Positions 1 through 8,809 are shown, counted from the stretch's first letter. The stretch is 64,000 bases of DNA from 58-81 sp012729145 (GCA_040770625.1 JAXGIW010000003.1:124001-188000); one strand, 5' to 3'. Numbers and translations are program-made. The notes: generated by a model from the sequence alone, not told the origin.

Positions 1-1050
1 ACTTACGCCGAGAGGGCGATCAGCGAGGGTCAGACCCACTACACCCAGTCCAGCGGGCTCCCCGAACTCCGTGAGGCAGTGGCATCCTATTACTCGGAGC
101 GCTTCGGTCTTGACTGCCCCAAAGACCAGATCATCGTCGGTGCCGGTGCCAAACCTTTAATTTATGAGACCCTGGCCGCACTTGTAGACCCCGGCGACGA
201 GGTGCTGATATTCTCGCCTGCCTGGGTTAGCTACGTGGAGCAGATCCGCCTCCTGGACGGGAGGGAGAAAATTGTCGACACCACTTCGACGGGCTGTGTC
301 CCTCTTGCATCAAGGGTTGCCGAGGCGATAACTCCGGGAACAGTTGGCATGCTCGTTAACACCCCTAACAACCCTACCGGGGCGGTCTACGATGAAGAGA
401 CCCTTCGGGACATAGCAAAGCTCGCCGTGGAACACGACCTCTGGATCATCTTCGACGAGATCTACGAGAGGCTGGTTTACGGAACCTCGACCCATAGAAA
501 CATTGTATCCCTGGTCCCGGAGGTCATGGATCGCACCATACAGGTCAACGGCGTGAGCAAGGCTTTTGCAATGACCGGCTGGAGGATCGGTTACGCGCTG
601 GCCCCAGAATGGCTCGCACCCAAAATAGGCGCTATCCAGGGACACCTTACCTCAAATGCCTGCTCCATAGCACAGTGGGCCTCCCTTGGAGCCCTGAGAG
701 AGGCTGGACAGGATGTGGAAAGGATGAGGGAGGAGTTCTCCCGGCGACGGGATATCATGACCGGCCTTCTCAGGGAGATGCCTTTGATATCCTTCGAGGA
801 ACCCCGGGGGGCCTTCTACGTCTTTGTCAACGTCCTGGAGGCCCTCGGTGGTACCTCCGGAGGGAAGATCCTAGAAAACGACGGCACGTTCTGCGAGGCT
901 CTCCTTGAAAGGGAGTTCGTTGCGGCAGTCCCCGGGACCGCTTTCCTGGCCCCTGGTTATATTCGGCTCAGCTACGCCAACTCCGAGGGGGAGATACGAG
1001 AGGGGATGTCCAGGCTGAAAAGATTCCTTCAAGGAATAGAGGCCAGATAA
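1..1050 (+). CDS. Class I/II PLP-dependent aminotransferase, aspartate-aminotransferase type (5' partial)
   Basis: The reading frame is open from base 1, so the gene begins upstream of the window and 349 residues are visible. It should transfer an amino group between an amino acid and a 2-oxo acid in the cytoplasm. The visible start contains HYTQSSGLPELREAV, typical of AspC-type enzymes. Further in are NNPTGAVY, the PLP-ring aspartate in DEIYERLVY, and the Schiff-base lysine in NGVSKAFAMTGWRIGY. The C-terminal domain carries RLSYANS with the carboxylate-binding arginine. It converges on frr across a strong shared hairpin terminator. Fold I family membership is certain; substrate (aspartate, aromatic or another amino acid) is not resolvable from sequence alone. 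Confidence 0.92.
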   Translation, partial: TYAERAISEGQTHYTQSSGLPELREAVASYYSERFGLDCPKDQIIVGAGAKPLIYETLAALVDPGDEVLIFSPAWVSYVEQIRLLDGREKIVDTTSTGCVPLASRVAEAITPGTVGMLVNTPNNPTGAVYDEETLRDIAKLAVEHDLWIIFDEIYERLVYGTSTHRNIVSLVPEVMDRTIQVNGVSKAFAMTGWRIGYALAPEWLAPKIGAIQGHLTSNACSIAQWASLGALREAGQDVERMREEFSRRRDIMTGLLREMPLISFEEPRGAFYVFVNVLEALGGTSGGKILENDGTFCEALLEREFVAAVPGTAFLAPGYIRLSYANSEGEIREGMSRLKRFLQGIEAR

Positions 1051-1052
1051 AA

Positions 1053-1084
1053 GAAGGGGGGCGCCGTCAAGGGCGCCCCCCTTC
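1053..1084. terminator. Bidirectional hairpin terminator between the aminotransferase and frr
   Basis: A perfect 13-bp inverted repeat (1053-1065 with 1072-1084) has a 6-nt loop and lies between two convergent genes. It has no long T tract on either side, but its GC-rich stem and position suit termination of both transcripts. Confidence 0.75.
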
Positions 1085-1102
1085 TACCTGGATCAGGGCC
1101 CC

Positions 1103-1660
1103 TCAGTCTTCCAGGATCTCTTTTTCCTTTTCTGCGGCGATCCCGTCTACCTTTTTAATGAACTCGTCGGTGGTTTTCTGGACCGTTTCGAGGTAGTCGT
1201 GCAGCGAGTCCTCGCTAAGGCTCCCATCCTTTTCCATCTTCTTGAGAGCATCGTTCGATTCTCGCCTCAGGTTCCTGATGGCGATCCTGGCATCCTCGGC
1301 AGACTTCTTGACCAGTTTTGAAAGCTCGATCCGCCTCTCGCCGGTCAGCTCCGGGATAATGAGCCTGATATTCTCGCCGTCGACCGACGGGTTGATACCG
1401 AGCGATGAAGCCTGTATCGCCTTCTCTGCCGCTTTCACGGCGTTTTTGTCCCAAAGGGTGATAAGTATCTGCCTGGCATCGGGCGTGGAAATGGAGCCCA
1501 CCTGCGACATGGGGGTCGGGTTCCCGTAGTAGTCCACCTTGATGTCGCTCACCAGGGCAGGGTGAGCCCTTCCTGTCCTGATGCCCAGGAGCTCCTTCTT
1601 AAGGTGCTCCACGGCTTTATCCATCTTCTCTTTCATCTTCCTGATCTCCTGATCAGCCAT
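1103..1660 (-). CDS. frr: Ribosome recycling factor
   Basis: This protein splits post-termination ribosomes together with EF-G. The 185-residue length is the family norm. Typical RRF stretches are visible: LLGIRTGRAHPALV, DARQILITLWDK and RRIELSKLVKK, followed by the C-terminal helical region. I start at the ATG at 1660 (MADQ) because an AAGGAG ribosome-binding site lies 8 nt before it; the in-frame GTG at 1669 is too close to that site and would overlap pyrH by four bases. It is the last gene of rpsB-tsf-pyrH-frr. Confidence 0.97.
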   Translation of the reverse strand: MADQEIRKMKEKMDKAVEHLKKELLGIRTGRAHPALVSDIKVDYYGNPTPMSQVGSISTPDARQILITLWDKNAVKAAEKAIQASSLGINPSVDGENIRLIIPELTGERRIELSKLVKKSAEDARIAIRNLRRESNDALKKMEKDGSLSEDSLHDYLETVQKTTDEFIKKVDGIAAEKEKEILED

Positions 1661-1665
1661 TCTCA

Positions 1666-2388
1666 TCACTCCTTTTCGAAATGAACGATGGTGCCGACCT
1701 GTTTGCCGCGGATCAGGATGTCCCGGAGGGTACCCTCCTTGAGGATGTTCGCCACAAGGATGGGGATCCGGTTCTCCATGCAGAGCGAAAAGGCGGCCGC
1801 ATCCATGACCTTGAGCTGCTTCTGGAGCGCTTCAACATAGGTTATCCGGGGGAGCAGTCTTGCGTCGGGATTGTCCGCCGGGTCCTTATCATATATACCA
1901 TCGACCTTTGTGGCCTTCAATAGACAATCGGCGGATATCTCTGCCGCTCTCAGTGCAGCTGCGGTATCGGTCGAGAAGAAGGGCGACCCCGTTCCGGCCG
2001 CAAAGATCACTATCCTTCCCTTCTCAAGGTGCCTGAGAGCCTTTCTCCTGATAAAGGGTTCGGCCAGTTCTCTCATCTCTATGGCCGTCTGAACCCTGGT
2101 GGGAACTCCAAGACGTTCCAGGACGCTCTGGAGGGCAAGCGAATTGATGACAGTTGCCAGCATCCCCATGTAATCGCCCTGGGTTCTGTCAAGGTAACCC
2201 TCTCCGGACTGGGCGCCCCTGAAAATATTACCTCCGCCGACTACCATGGCTATCTCCAGTCCGTTCTCCGTCAGGGAGGCTATCTCCCTGCAGATCTTGC
2301 TAATGGCGTTCATGTCCAGCCCGAAGGAGGAATCACCGGCCAGGACTTCTCCGGAAAGTTTAAGGAGGATCCTGTGATATGAGGCCAT
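1666..2388 (-). CDS. pyrH: UMP kinase
   Basis: Bacterial UMP kinase of the amino acid kinase fold makes UDP from UMP and ATP. The 240-residue product shows the phosphate loop LKLSGE, the glycine-rich VVGGGNIFRG, and the nucleotide-binding FAAGTGSPFFSTDTAAALRA segment split across the centre. The start at 2388 (MASYHRILLK) follows an AGGAGG site by about 10 nt; a longer frame to 2421 adds eleven residues not seen in the family. It lies between tsf and frr, as in many bacteria, with a hairpin separating it from tsf. Confidence 0.97.
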   Translation of the reverse strand: MASYHRILLKLSGEVLAGDSSFGLDMNAISKICREIASLTENGLEIAMVVGGGNIFRGAQSGEGYLDRTQGDYMGMLATVINSLALQSVLERLGVPTRVQTAIEMRELAEPFIRRKALRHLEKGRIVIFAAGTGSPFFSTDTAAALRAAEISADCLLKATKVDGIYDKDPADNPDARLLPRITYVEALQKQLKVMDAAAFSLCMENRIPILVANILKEGTLRDILIRGKQVGTIVHFEKE

Positions 2389-2420
2389 GAAGCGAACACC
2401 TCCTCTAAAATAAAAAGGCA

Positions 2421-2447
2421 AAAAAAGGGCGGGGTATCACCCCGCCC
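2421..2447 (-). terminator. Intrinsic terminator or attenuator between tsf and pyrH
   Basis: Read on the minus strand, an 8-bp GC stem (2440-2447 with 2427-2434) with a 5-nt loop is followed by six T residues. It would end part of the rpsB-tsf transcripts, giving less pyrH-frr than ribosomal-protein mRNA. That dosage role is inferred. Confidence 0.75.
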
Positions 2448-2456
2448 CTGACTGGG

Positions 2457-3050
2457 TTATTCACCTATTGAAAAACGTGCGAATCTCCTCACTACGATGT
2501 TCTCGCCCATCTTGGCTATCTCCTGGACCACGAGGTCCTTGATCTTCTTCTCGGGATCCCGGATGTACTTCTGCTCCATAAGGCAGCTCTCTTCAAAGAA
2601 TTTGGCTATGCGCCCCTCGGCGATCTTGTCCACGATCTTTTCGGGCTTACCCTCGTCAAGGGCCTGCTGCCTGTAGATCTCCTTCTCCCTCTCAAGATCC
2701 CCCTGGGGGACTTCCTCGGTGGTCAAGTAAAGTGGAGCGGCTGCGGCGATCTGCATTGCGATCTCCTTGCCAAGCTCCTGGAATTCGTCGGTCCTTGCCA
2801 CAAAATCGGTCTCGCAGTTGATCTCCACCAGGGTACCGATCTTCCCGTTGGTGTGTATGTAACTGAAGACCCTGCCCTCGGAAGCAGTCCTGCCTGCCTT
2901 CTTTGCTGCTTTGGCAAGGCCCTTCTCCCGGAGGTGATCCACGGCCTTCTCAATATCGTTGCAGCACTCCTCCAGGGCCTTGCGGCAATCAAGAACACCC
3001 GCCCCGGAGCGGTATCTGAGTTCCTTTACGGCATTCATGTCCACTGACAT
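2457..3050 (-). CDS. tsf: Elongation factor Ts, short form
   Basis: Guanine-nucleotide exchange factor for EF-Tu. The N-terminal UBA-like part has RSGAGVLDCRKAL and the core has the hallmark ETDFVARTDEF. At 197 residues it is the short form, with a single C-terminal dimerisation subdomain as in Thermus-type EF-Ts, rather than the roughly 280-residue enterobacterial form. The ATG at 3050 follows GGAGG lying inside the end of rpsB, only 6 bp upstream, so the two genes are likely translationally coupled. Confidence 0.97.
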   Translation of the reverse strand: MSVDMNAVKELRYRSGAGVLDCRKALEECCNDIEKAVDHLREKGLAKAAKKAGRTASEGRVFSYIHTNGKIGTLVEINCETDFVARTDEFQELGKEIAMQIAAAAPLYLTTEEVPQGDLEREKEIYRQQALDEGKPEKIVDKIAEGRIAKFFEESCLMEQKYIRDPEKKIKDLVVQEIAKMGENIVVRRFARFSIGE

Positions 3051-3056
3051 TACGAA

Positions 3057-3908
3057 CTAGGCCTCCTTCCAGCCTTTTCTCTCCAAAAGTTCCTTGTCCA
3101 CTATCACTTCTTCAACCGCGCCGTAGTTCTCATGGAGCTTCTCGGTTATCTCAAGCTTGGAGGGATCGACGGCCTCCTCCACATCGGGCTCGGAGTCCTC
3201 GGCACTCTCCCCGGAAACATTGTCGACACCCTGCCTTCCTTCGATGACGGCAGATGCCAGCAGGCCGATGATAAGCTTTATTGCCCTGATGGCGTCATCG
3301 TTTCCCGGGATCGGGTAGTCGATCAGGTCGGGGTCGCAGTTCGTGTCCACGATCCCCACGATGGGGATACCGAGCTTCCTCGCTTCAAGTACCGCGATAT
3401 CCTCCCGCTTCGGATCTACGACGACAAGGGCGTCGGGAACATCTTTCATGTCCCTGATACCCAGCAGGTACTTCTCAAGCTTCGCCCGTTCCTTTTCAAA
3501 ACCTGCGATCTCCTTCTTGGTCCACTTTGTCGACCCCTCGAGAAATTCGGGGGAGCCGAGCTCCACCATCCTTGCCACTCTCTTCTTGATCGTGGGGAAG
3601 TTGGTGAGAAGACCGCCCAGCCAGCGATGGGTTATGAAGAACTGTCCGCAGCGTACGGACTCATCCCTGATGGTCTCCTGGGCCTGCTTCTTGGTGCCCA
3701 CGAAGAGAACGCTGCCCCCGCTCTTGGAGACCTCGCGGAGGAAGTCATAGGCCTTCTCGAGACCCTTGACGGTCTTCTGAAGGTCCACGATGTAGACGCC
3801 GTTCCTCTCGGTGAAGATATAGGGCTTCATTTTCGGGTTCCAGCGCCTGGTCTGGTGGCCGAAGTGCACCCCGCACTCCAGAAGCTGCTTCATGCTCACT
3901 ACTGCCAA
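3057..3908 (-). CDS. rpsB: 30S ribosomal protein S2
   Basis: Small-subunit protein S2. The family signature GVHFGHQTRRWNPKMKPYIF is at the start, with VPDALVVVDP and GIPIVGIVDTNCDP further on. I place the start at a TTG codon at 3908 (frame AVVSMKQLLE) because GGGAGG lies 8 nt upstream and the alignment to other S2 proteins begins there; the ATG-initiated longer frame to 3983 has no such support. An acidic extension of about 45 residues follows the core, longer than the E. coli protein. First gene of the rpsB-tsf-pyrH-frr operon. Confidence 0.96.
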   Translation of the reverse strand: MAVVSMKQLLECGVHFGHQTRRWNPKMKPYIFTERNGVYIVDLQKTVKGLEKAYDFLREVSKSGGSVLFVGTKKQAQETIRDESVRCGQFFITHRWLGGLLTNFPTIKKRVARMVELGSPEFLEGSTKWTKKEIAGFEKERAKLEKYLLGIRDMKDVPDALVVVDPKREDIAVLEARKLGIPIVGIVDTNCDPDLIDYPIPGNDDAIRAIKLIIGLLASAVIEGRQGVDNVSGESAEDSEPDVEEAVDPSKLEITEKLHENYGAVEEVIVDKELLERKGWKEA

Positions 3909-4026
3909 TTCTTTCGCCTCCCGGTCTTTGGTTTTCCCTCCACGACCGTCATCCGCAAACGGGATCCGCATGCCGCCGGACACCTCCGCTTTCGTCAGAT
4001 CGTGTGCGTGATAAGGGCCAACGGGG

Positions 4027-4056
4027 AGTATATCACAGTTGCCGATTGACCGGCAA
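4027..4056 (-). promoter_or_regulatory. Candidate sigma-70 promoter of rpsB operon
   Basis: On the minus strand TTGCCG (4051-4056) and TATACT (4027-4032) are separated by 18 nt. It overlaps the -35 box of the divergent csoR-like promoter, so binding at one may affect the other. Confidence 0.55.
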
Positions 4057-4088
4057 CAGTTTTTGGAATACCATATACCCGGTATACC
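4046..4088 (+). promoter_or_regulatory. Promoter and operator of the CsoR/CstR-like gene
   Basis: TTGACC (4046-4051) and TACCAT (4069-4074) are 17 nt apart. Starting in the -10 box is the palindrome TATACC-C-GGTATA (4074-4086). Its C/G-containing inverted repeat with AT flanks recalls CsoR/CstR operators, and its position would block polymerase, so autorepression is the likely mechanism. Confidence 0.55.
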
Positions 4089-4125
4089 TACTTATTACAA
4101 AAAAAAGAAGCAGGAGGAAGGGGAA

Positions 4126-4446
4126 ATGGCAAAGATGTCCCTGATCGAACAGATCGACAACATGGCCCCCCAGCAAAAGGCAATGCTTAATCGGCTCAAG
4201 AGGGTCGAAGGCCAACTCCGGGGGATCCAGAGAATGATCATTGAGGAAAAGCCCTGCCAGGAGATCCTCCTGCAGCTTTCAGCCGCGAGAAAGGCCATGC
4301 AGAACGCATGCATCGAGATACTCAAGGGTTACGTCAAGAAGTGTCTCGCCGAGTCCGGGACGCCCGACATGGACGAACTGGAAAGGCTTATAGCCACCCT
4401 GATAGACATAGCCCCCATATCAAGCGCCAGGGAGGAAAATGCCTAG
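4126..4446 (+). CDS. Metal-sensitive / persulfide-type repressor of the CsoR-FrmR (DUF156) family
   Basis: All-helical tetrameric repressor family; 106 residues. The family core LNRLKRVEGQLRGIQRMI is followed by the effector-site residues. The first sensor cysteine is C44 (KPCQEIL) and the last is C73 (YVKKCLAES). The histidine normally four residues before the second cysteine in copper-sensing CsoR is Y69 here. A C-x-C pair 29 residues apart without the histidine is the pattern of CstR persulfide sensors. The start at 4126 follows AGGAGG by 8 nt; a longer upstream frame lacks support. No target gene lies directly downstream, so the regulon is unknown beyond probable autoregulation. Confidence 0.88.
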   Translation: MAKMSLIEQIDNMAPQQKAMLNRLKRVEGQLRGIQRMIIEEKPCQEILLQLSAARKAMQNACIEILKGYVKKCLAESGTPDMDELERLIATLIDIAPISSAREENA

Positions 4447-4458
4447 GAAGACTTCCCC

Positions 4459-4929
4459 TTAGGGCAGGACCAGCCCGAGTATCTCTCCGGCGTTGACGCT
4501 CTTTCCGCTGGTTGAATCTGTCAGTGAGCTCCCTGAACGGATCCACACTATCCAGCAGGCAAGAACCTTCTCTTCACGGGCCATTACGTGGGATGAAACT
4601 GCAAGGGATCTCCAGCCTTCCCTTCCTTCGGACAAGGCAGCGCTCTCGGCGATCGCTGCCGCTCTTTTGCGGGAAATATTCACGGGAAGCCTGACCCCTT
4701 CGGGTTCGGATCCGGTCACCTTTGGGGTTTCCTTCCCGTGAAGGGTCTGCGGTCTTCCCCCGACGGCATCCACGACGACCGTAACAGTCCCGTAGGTCGG
4801 CCGCGAAAGAAGACCTGTCCGGAAGACCTCGACAGGGACCAGGTAGACAGGCTGCAGGATCAGCTCTGCACCTGCCTGCCACTTTATGGCCGGTTCGATG
4901 CACCCTTTGAAATCTTGGTTATTTTCCAT
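4459..4929 (-). CDS. Uncharacterised protein, 156 residues
   Basis: I do not recognise this protein. The ATG at 4929 follows GGAGG by 7 nt. There is no signal peptide or obvious membrane helix. It contains the phrases TVTVVVDAVGG and LTDSTSGKSV, two short strand-turn stretches of the D-x-x-x-G kind, around a helical segment rich in alanine. The reading frame is uninterrupted and has a good ribosome site, unlike the decayed sequence just upstream. It is convergent with the CsoR-like gene. It could be a surviving small gene or part of the degenerating locus. Confidence 0.45.
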   Translation of the reverse strand: MENNQDFKGCIEPAIKWQAGAELILQPVYLVPVEVFRTGLLSRPTYGTVTVVVDAVGGRPQTLHGKETPKVTGSEPEGVRLPVNISRKRAAAIAESAALSEGREGWRSLAVSSHVMAREEKVLACWIVWIRSGSSLTDSTSGKSVNAGEILGLVLP

Positions 4930-5261
4930 ACCCATGCCTCCAGGATGAAGCGATCCCCTGCAGGGGATCCAGTTTGCCTGCGGCACCCGGATGACCGTAT
5001 ACCGTTGCTCCCTTCCGGGCCTGGCGGGGTTTTACGGCCTTCCGTCGCACAGGGCTGGAACCCCTGCAGAGGATCGTTGATCTGATGTCACCCTTTGGCT
5101 CGGCGTTCCACGGGACCATCATTGATCCTGTCTCACCGCCATGACGGCCTGAACAAAAAAAACAGCCGGCCCTCATATCAGAATATAGGGTCAGGTGGAA
5201 CCCTTCACCGTCGAAAGTGCCGAAGAAGGTCGGATAAGTGGGATTATAGCCCACATCCCTT

Positions 5262-5948
5262 ACGTATACCAGCGGCAGCTTCGAACGCCCGCCACGCCAC
5301 TGCCCCTGAAGCACAAGGCGACGGCTGCGGTGTCCACTGCCGCAGAATGAACATCCCGACCCGGGTCTGTCAGGTGATACCCGATCTCCGGAAATTTTAG
5401 ATCCAAAGCAAGAAGCGGCTCCCCTGACATGGTATCCCTGAATATCTGGACAGAGACCTCCTCGTTGCGATCAGCGGTGAAGAAAGCCACACCTTTCATG
5501 TTCTCTTCCTGATCCGGCCGAAACCTGGCGACAGCCCAAGGATCCTCGCCTTCAAAACCGTTAAGAAGGTAGCTGAACTCTCCCAGGTCGATAATGGACC
5601 TTTCATCAATTTTCTCCTCTTCAAAGATCCTTGAAAGGGCACCTGGACGGGTCTGTTACTCCGAGGCGTGCCGGAGGCCGCTCCCCCGATCCGGGACCAG
5701 TCCGGAGACAAGGGGCTTCAGGTGGACCAGGTCATCGCAAGCGACCCACAAGAATCCTTCCCCGTGAAAAGAATACCCCACGGGATCCTTCACCATCCAG
5801 GCGCCGAACGCCTTTTAGCCTTTAACGGACAGGCGCCTGTGGTCATCCCATTCGACAACGGCTACGCAATGTGTATAGAGGACCGTGCACAACCCCTCTG
5901 TAAGGAAGAATCTTCCGTCGGGAAATATGCGGTATCCGGCTCCTTGCG
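5262..5948 (-). pseudogene. Remnant of a papain-family (C1) cysteine peptidase with lectin-like C-terminal domain
   Basis: Three successive minus-strand frames encode pieces of one protein. At 5821-5948 the frame has GYRIFPDGRFF and THCVAVVEWDDHR, matching the catalytic-histidine region (usually HAVAIVGWDD). After a stop, the next frame at about 5655-5815 has GAWMVKDPVGYSFHGEGFLW, matching the family's GAWIVKNSWG...GYFW block. A third frame, about 5305-5640, has VAFFTADRNEEVSVQIF and IGYHLTDPG, like the lectin-like domain of bacterial C1 peptidases. The N-terminal half with the catalytic cysteine is missing; the ATPase gene occupies that place. Frameshifts and stops make it non-functional. 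From 4930 to 5261 I see no clear gene; it may hold further decayed sequence. Confidence 0.6.
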
Positions 5949-8708
5949 TTATATCGTCTGTTTGCTTCGTAGCCTTTTCCCAAACTTTAACGTTTCAAAC
6001 ACGGCAAGGTACGAGGCCGTCGCTCCCAGTACATACAACCAGTCGGTCAGGTCCGGACCGCTGAAGGCAAGAAAATCGCTTATTCCCGGACCGTATATTC
6101 CGAAAAGGACCGTAAAGATGGACAGGGCTATCGAACCCAGGAGGATCCTGTTGCTAAGAATGTTCCTGCTGAAAAAGCTTATGGTCTCGTATCTGCGGGA
6201 GAGTATGTTTACGAACTGGCAGAATACGATCGTAAGAAAGGTTATCGCTGTCGCCCTTCCGAACAGGGGAGACCCCATCATGTCGGGAGAGATCAGGACA
6301 CCTTGCCTTGACATGAACAGCCCGAAATTCAGAAAGGCCAGCAGGCCGATGACGGACCCCAGGAAGAGCACCTCCAGGGAGCTCCAGATATCCAGAATAT
6401 GAGTGTTCCTGTCCCGCGGAGGCATCTGCATGATGTTGTCTCCGGGCGGATCGAACGTGAGAGCGGTAAGGGGCATTATCTCAGCCAGCAGGTCGATAGC
6501 GAGGATCTGGATGGCCAGGATGGGGATCGCCCAGTTCCCTGCTGCTACCGCCGCAAGCCCCAGCAGCACCACGGCCATTTCAGCCATGTTGGTCGTCAGG
6601 GAGGCAAGTACGGTCTTTCTTAGATTACTGTAGATCGTACGTCCCTCCCGAACAGCCTCCACAAGCGTAGGGAAGCTGTCATCCAGCAGCACGACTTCCG
6701 CGGCCTCCTTGGCCACATCTGTGCCCGTCTGCCCCATGGCCACACCTATCGCCGCCCTCTTCAGGGCCGGCGCATCGTTGACGCCGTCACCCGTCACGGC
6801 AACGACCTCTCCCTGTGATTCCAGAAGTTTTACGATGCGAAGCTTGTCCTCCGGAGCCACCCTGGAAAAGATCATTGATTCAGAAGCCATGAGAACCTTT
6901 GTCAGTTCCCGGTCATCCATGGCTTCCATCTCGGCACCCGTAAAGACAGGAGGCTCCTCCCCGTCGGTAAGGCCTATCTCTTTACCGACAGCCTGCGCGG
7001 TTATCGCGTGGTCACCTGTCATGATGATGATACGTATCCTGGCCTGCCGGCAGCTCGCCACGGCCTCTCGAACACCCTCCTTGGGCGGGTCTATCATCCC
7101 GACCAATCCGAGGAACACAACGTCTTTTTCCACCTCTTCCATCACGTAGTCGTCACCACTGTCATCAAGGGGGCGAAACGCAATGGCAAGGACCCTTAAA
7201 GCTTCTTTTGACCAGGCCTCACTGAGTTCTTTAATTCTCCTCCGGTCTTCGTCACTGATCGGAACCGATCTGCCATCGCGGTATATGAACCTTGCCACTG
7301 AGAGAACACTGTCCGTAGCCCCCTTCATGGCGAGCTCAAGGCGGTCCTCGAACTGACGAACTGAACTCATTCGCTTCCGCTCGGAATCGAACGGGAACTC
7401 ATGCAGTTCAGGGTTCTCCTCGTCCTCTTGCGGGCTGCGGGTCCCCGCCTTTGTGGAGAGCGTTATCAGGGCAGCCTCGGTCGGGTCACCTACGGGATAC
7501 CAGCCGTGGTGATCTTCATCGGGCGGGTGTATCTCGGCATTTGATGCCATCGTGGAGGCATCAAGCATGATCTCCACTTCGTCTACTCGTTCCGGGGACA
7601 GGGGTTCGCCATTTTCGTCCGTGATCTGCCCTTCCGGTTCATAGCCGATGCCAGTGACCGTGAAGCTCTCCCCGCCGAACCAGAGCCTGGTAACGGTCAT
7701 TTCGTTTTTCGTAAGCGTTCCGGTCTTGTCTGTGCAGATCACCGTTGTTGATCCGAGGGTCTCCACGGAGGGCAGATTCTTGACAATCGCCTTGCGGTCG
7801 GCCAGCCTCTTGCTGGTAACGGACAGCGCTACCGTAACCTGTGCCGGAAGGGCCTGGGGCACTGCGGCGACCGCCACACCAAGGGCATAGACCATGCTCA
7901 TGAAAAAACCGAACCCTTGCCAGAGCGCGACCGCAAAGAGCCCGGCACTGATAAATGCAACGATAACAGTGAGCCATTTGGCCAGGACCCCCAGTTCGAC
8001 CTGGAGAGGCGACCTGACTGCCACCGTATCCTGGGTCATGTTAGCGATCTTCCCCATCTCCGTGTTCATGCCTGTCCGGACAACGACCCCGACAGCACTC
8101 CCGGTGGCCACGGACGTACCCATGTAGAGCATGTTCTCCCTGTCAGCCAGGATCACATCCTCGTCGATAACATTGCTTTTTTTCTCCTGCGATGTGGATT
8201 CCCCTGTAAGCGAGAACTCGTTTACGCGGAGGTTGAAGGCCTCCATAACCCGGATATCCGCCGGGATCTTGTCCCCCGCATCTATCTGGACTATATCGCC
8301 AGGCACAAGGTCCGACTGGGGTACTTCCGCAAGTTCTCCATCCAGCCTTACCCTTGCGGGTGACCTGATAAGGTCCTTCAGTTTCTCGAGGATCTTGCCG
8401 GCCTTGTACTCCTGGACAAAACCTATTGTCGCGTTTAACAACACTATTACGAACATCACGGTGCCGTCCCTCAAACTGCCGATGGCAAAGGAGATCAGAC
8501 CCGCAAAGATCAGGACGAGAACAAGAAGGTCTTTCAGCTGGGAAAGGAAAAGAAGCCACTTGGGGGTTGATACGTCAGTCGTGATATCGTTGGGGCCGTA
8601 TTTTTCACGGCGCTTTCCCTGGTCGGCCCGGGTAAGCCCCTTCTCGCCGGATTCGAGGGCTTCAAGGGTCTCTTTTGCTGTCATCCTGTAAAAAGCCTGT
8701 TCCGCCAT
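5949..8708 (-). CDS. P2-type cation-transporting ATPase
   Basis: Large ion pump of the Ca/Na,K/H ATPase class, 919 residues, with N-terminal cation-ATPase domain, actuator, P and N domains and a C-terminal six-helix region. Visible motifs are TGES (about 168-171), the phosphorylated aspartate in DKTGTLT (D327), TGDHAITA, and GDGVNDAPAL. The M4 ion-site motif, PEGLP in Ca pumps, reads PQALP (about 284-288), replacing the ion-binding glutamate with glutamine. The ion is therefore uncertain. The start at 8708 follows AGGAGG by 5 nt. It runs into the peptidase remnant downstream, with no partner gene. Confidence 0.93.
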   Translation of the reverse strand: MAEQAFYRMTAKETLEALESGEKGLTRADQGKRREKYGPNDITTDVSTPKWLLFLSQLKDLLVLVLIFAGLISFAIGSLRDGTVMFVIVLLNATIGFVQEYKAGKILEKLKDLIRSPARVRLDGELAEVPQSDLVPGDIVQIDAGDKIPADIRVMEAFNLRVNEFSLTGESTSQEKKSNVIDEDVILADRENMLYMGTSVATGSAVGVVVRTGMNTEMGKIANMTQDTVAVRSPLQVELGVLAKWLTVIVAFISAGLFAVALWQGFGFFMSMVYALGVAVAAVPQALPAQVTVALSVTSKRLADRKAIVKNLPSVETLGSTTVICTDKTGTLTKNEMTVTRLWFGGESFTVTGIGYEPEGQITDENGEPLSPERVDEVEIMLDASTMASNAEIHPPDEDHHGWYPVGDPTEAALITLSTKAGTRSPQEDEENPELHEFPFDSERKRMSSVRQFEDRLELAMKGATDSVLSVARFIYRDGRSVPISDEDRRRIKELSEAWSKEALRVLAIAFRPLDDSGDDYVMEEVEKDVVFLGLVGMIDPPKEGVREAVASCRQARIRIIIMTGDHAITAQAVGKEIGLTDGEEPPVFTGAEMEAMDDRELTKVLMASESMIFSRVAPEDKLRIVKLLESQGEVVAVTGDGVNDAPALKRAAIGVAMGQTGTDVAKEAAEVVLLDDSFPTLVEAVREGRTIYSNLRKTVLASLTTNMAEMAVVLLGLAAVAAGNWAIPILAIQILAIDLLAEIMPLTALTFDPPGDNIMQMPPRDRNTHILDIWSSLEVLFLGSVIGLLAFLNFGLFMSRQGVLISPDMMGSPLFGRATAITFLTIVFCQFVNILSRRYETISFFSRNILSNRILLGSIALSIFTVLFGIYGPGISDFLAFSGPDLTDWLYVLGATASYLAVFETLKFGKRLRSKQTI

Positions 8709-8790
8709 AAAATCCTCCTGTCTCCAACCCTTTGGAGGGTCAGATCCTGATCTGGCCGCTAACAATTCATGAGACCCGGCGACCCTTTAC

Positions 8791-8809
8791 CTGTCATTGT
8801 TGATGACAG
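8791..8809. repeat. Inverted repeat upstream of the ATPase gene
   Basis: CTGTCAT-N5-ATGACAG lies about 85 nt upstream of the ATPase start. It could be an operator or a leader hairpin. The rest of 8709-8960 has no ORF, and I recognise no riboswitch there. Confidence 0.35.

Noticed and set aside
3132..4049. 305-codon plus-strand frame opposite rpsB
   Set aside because: Mirror of the highly conserved S2 gene; no domain and no ribosome site.
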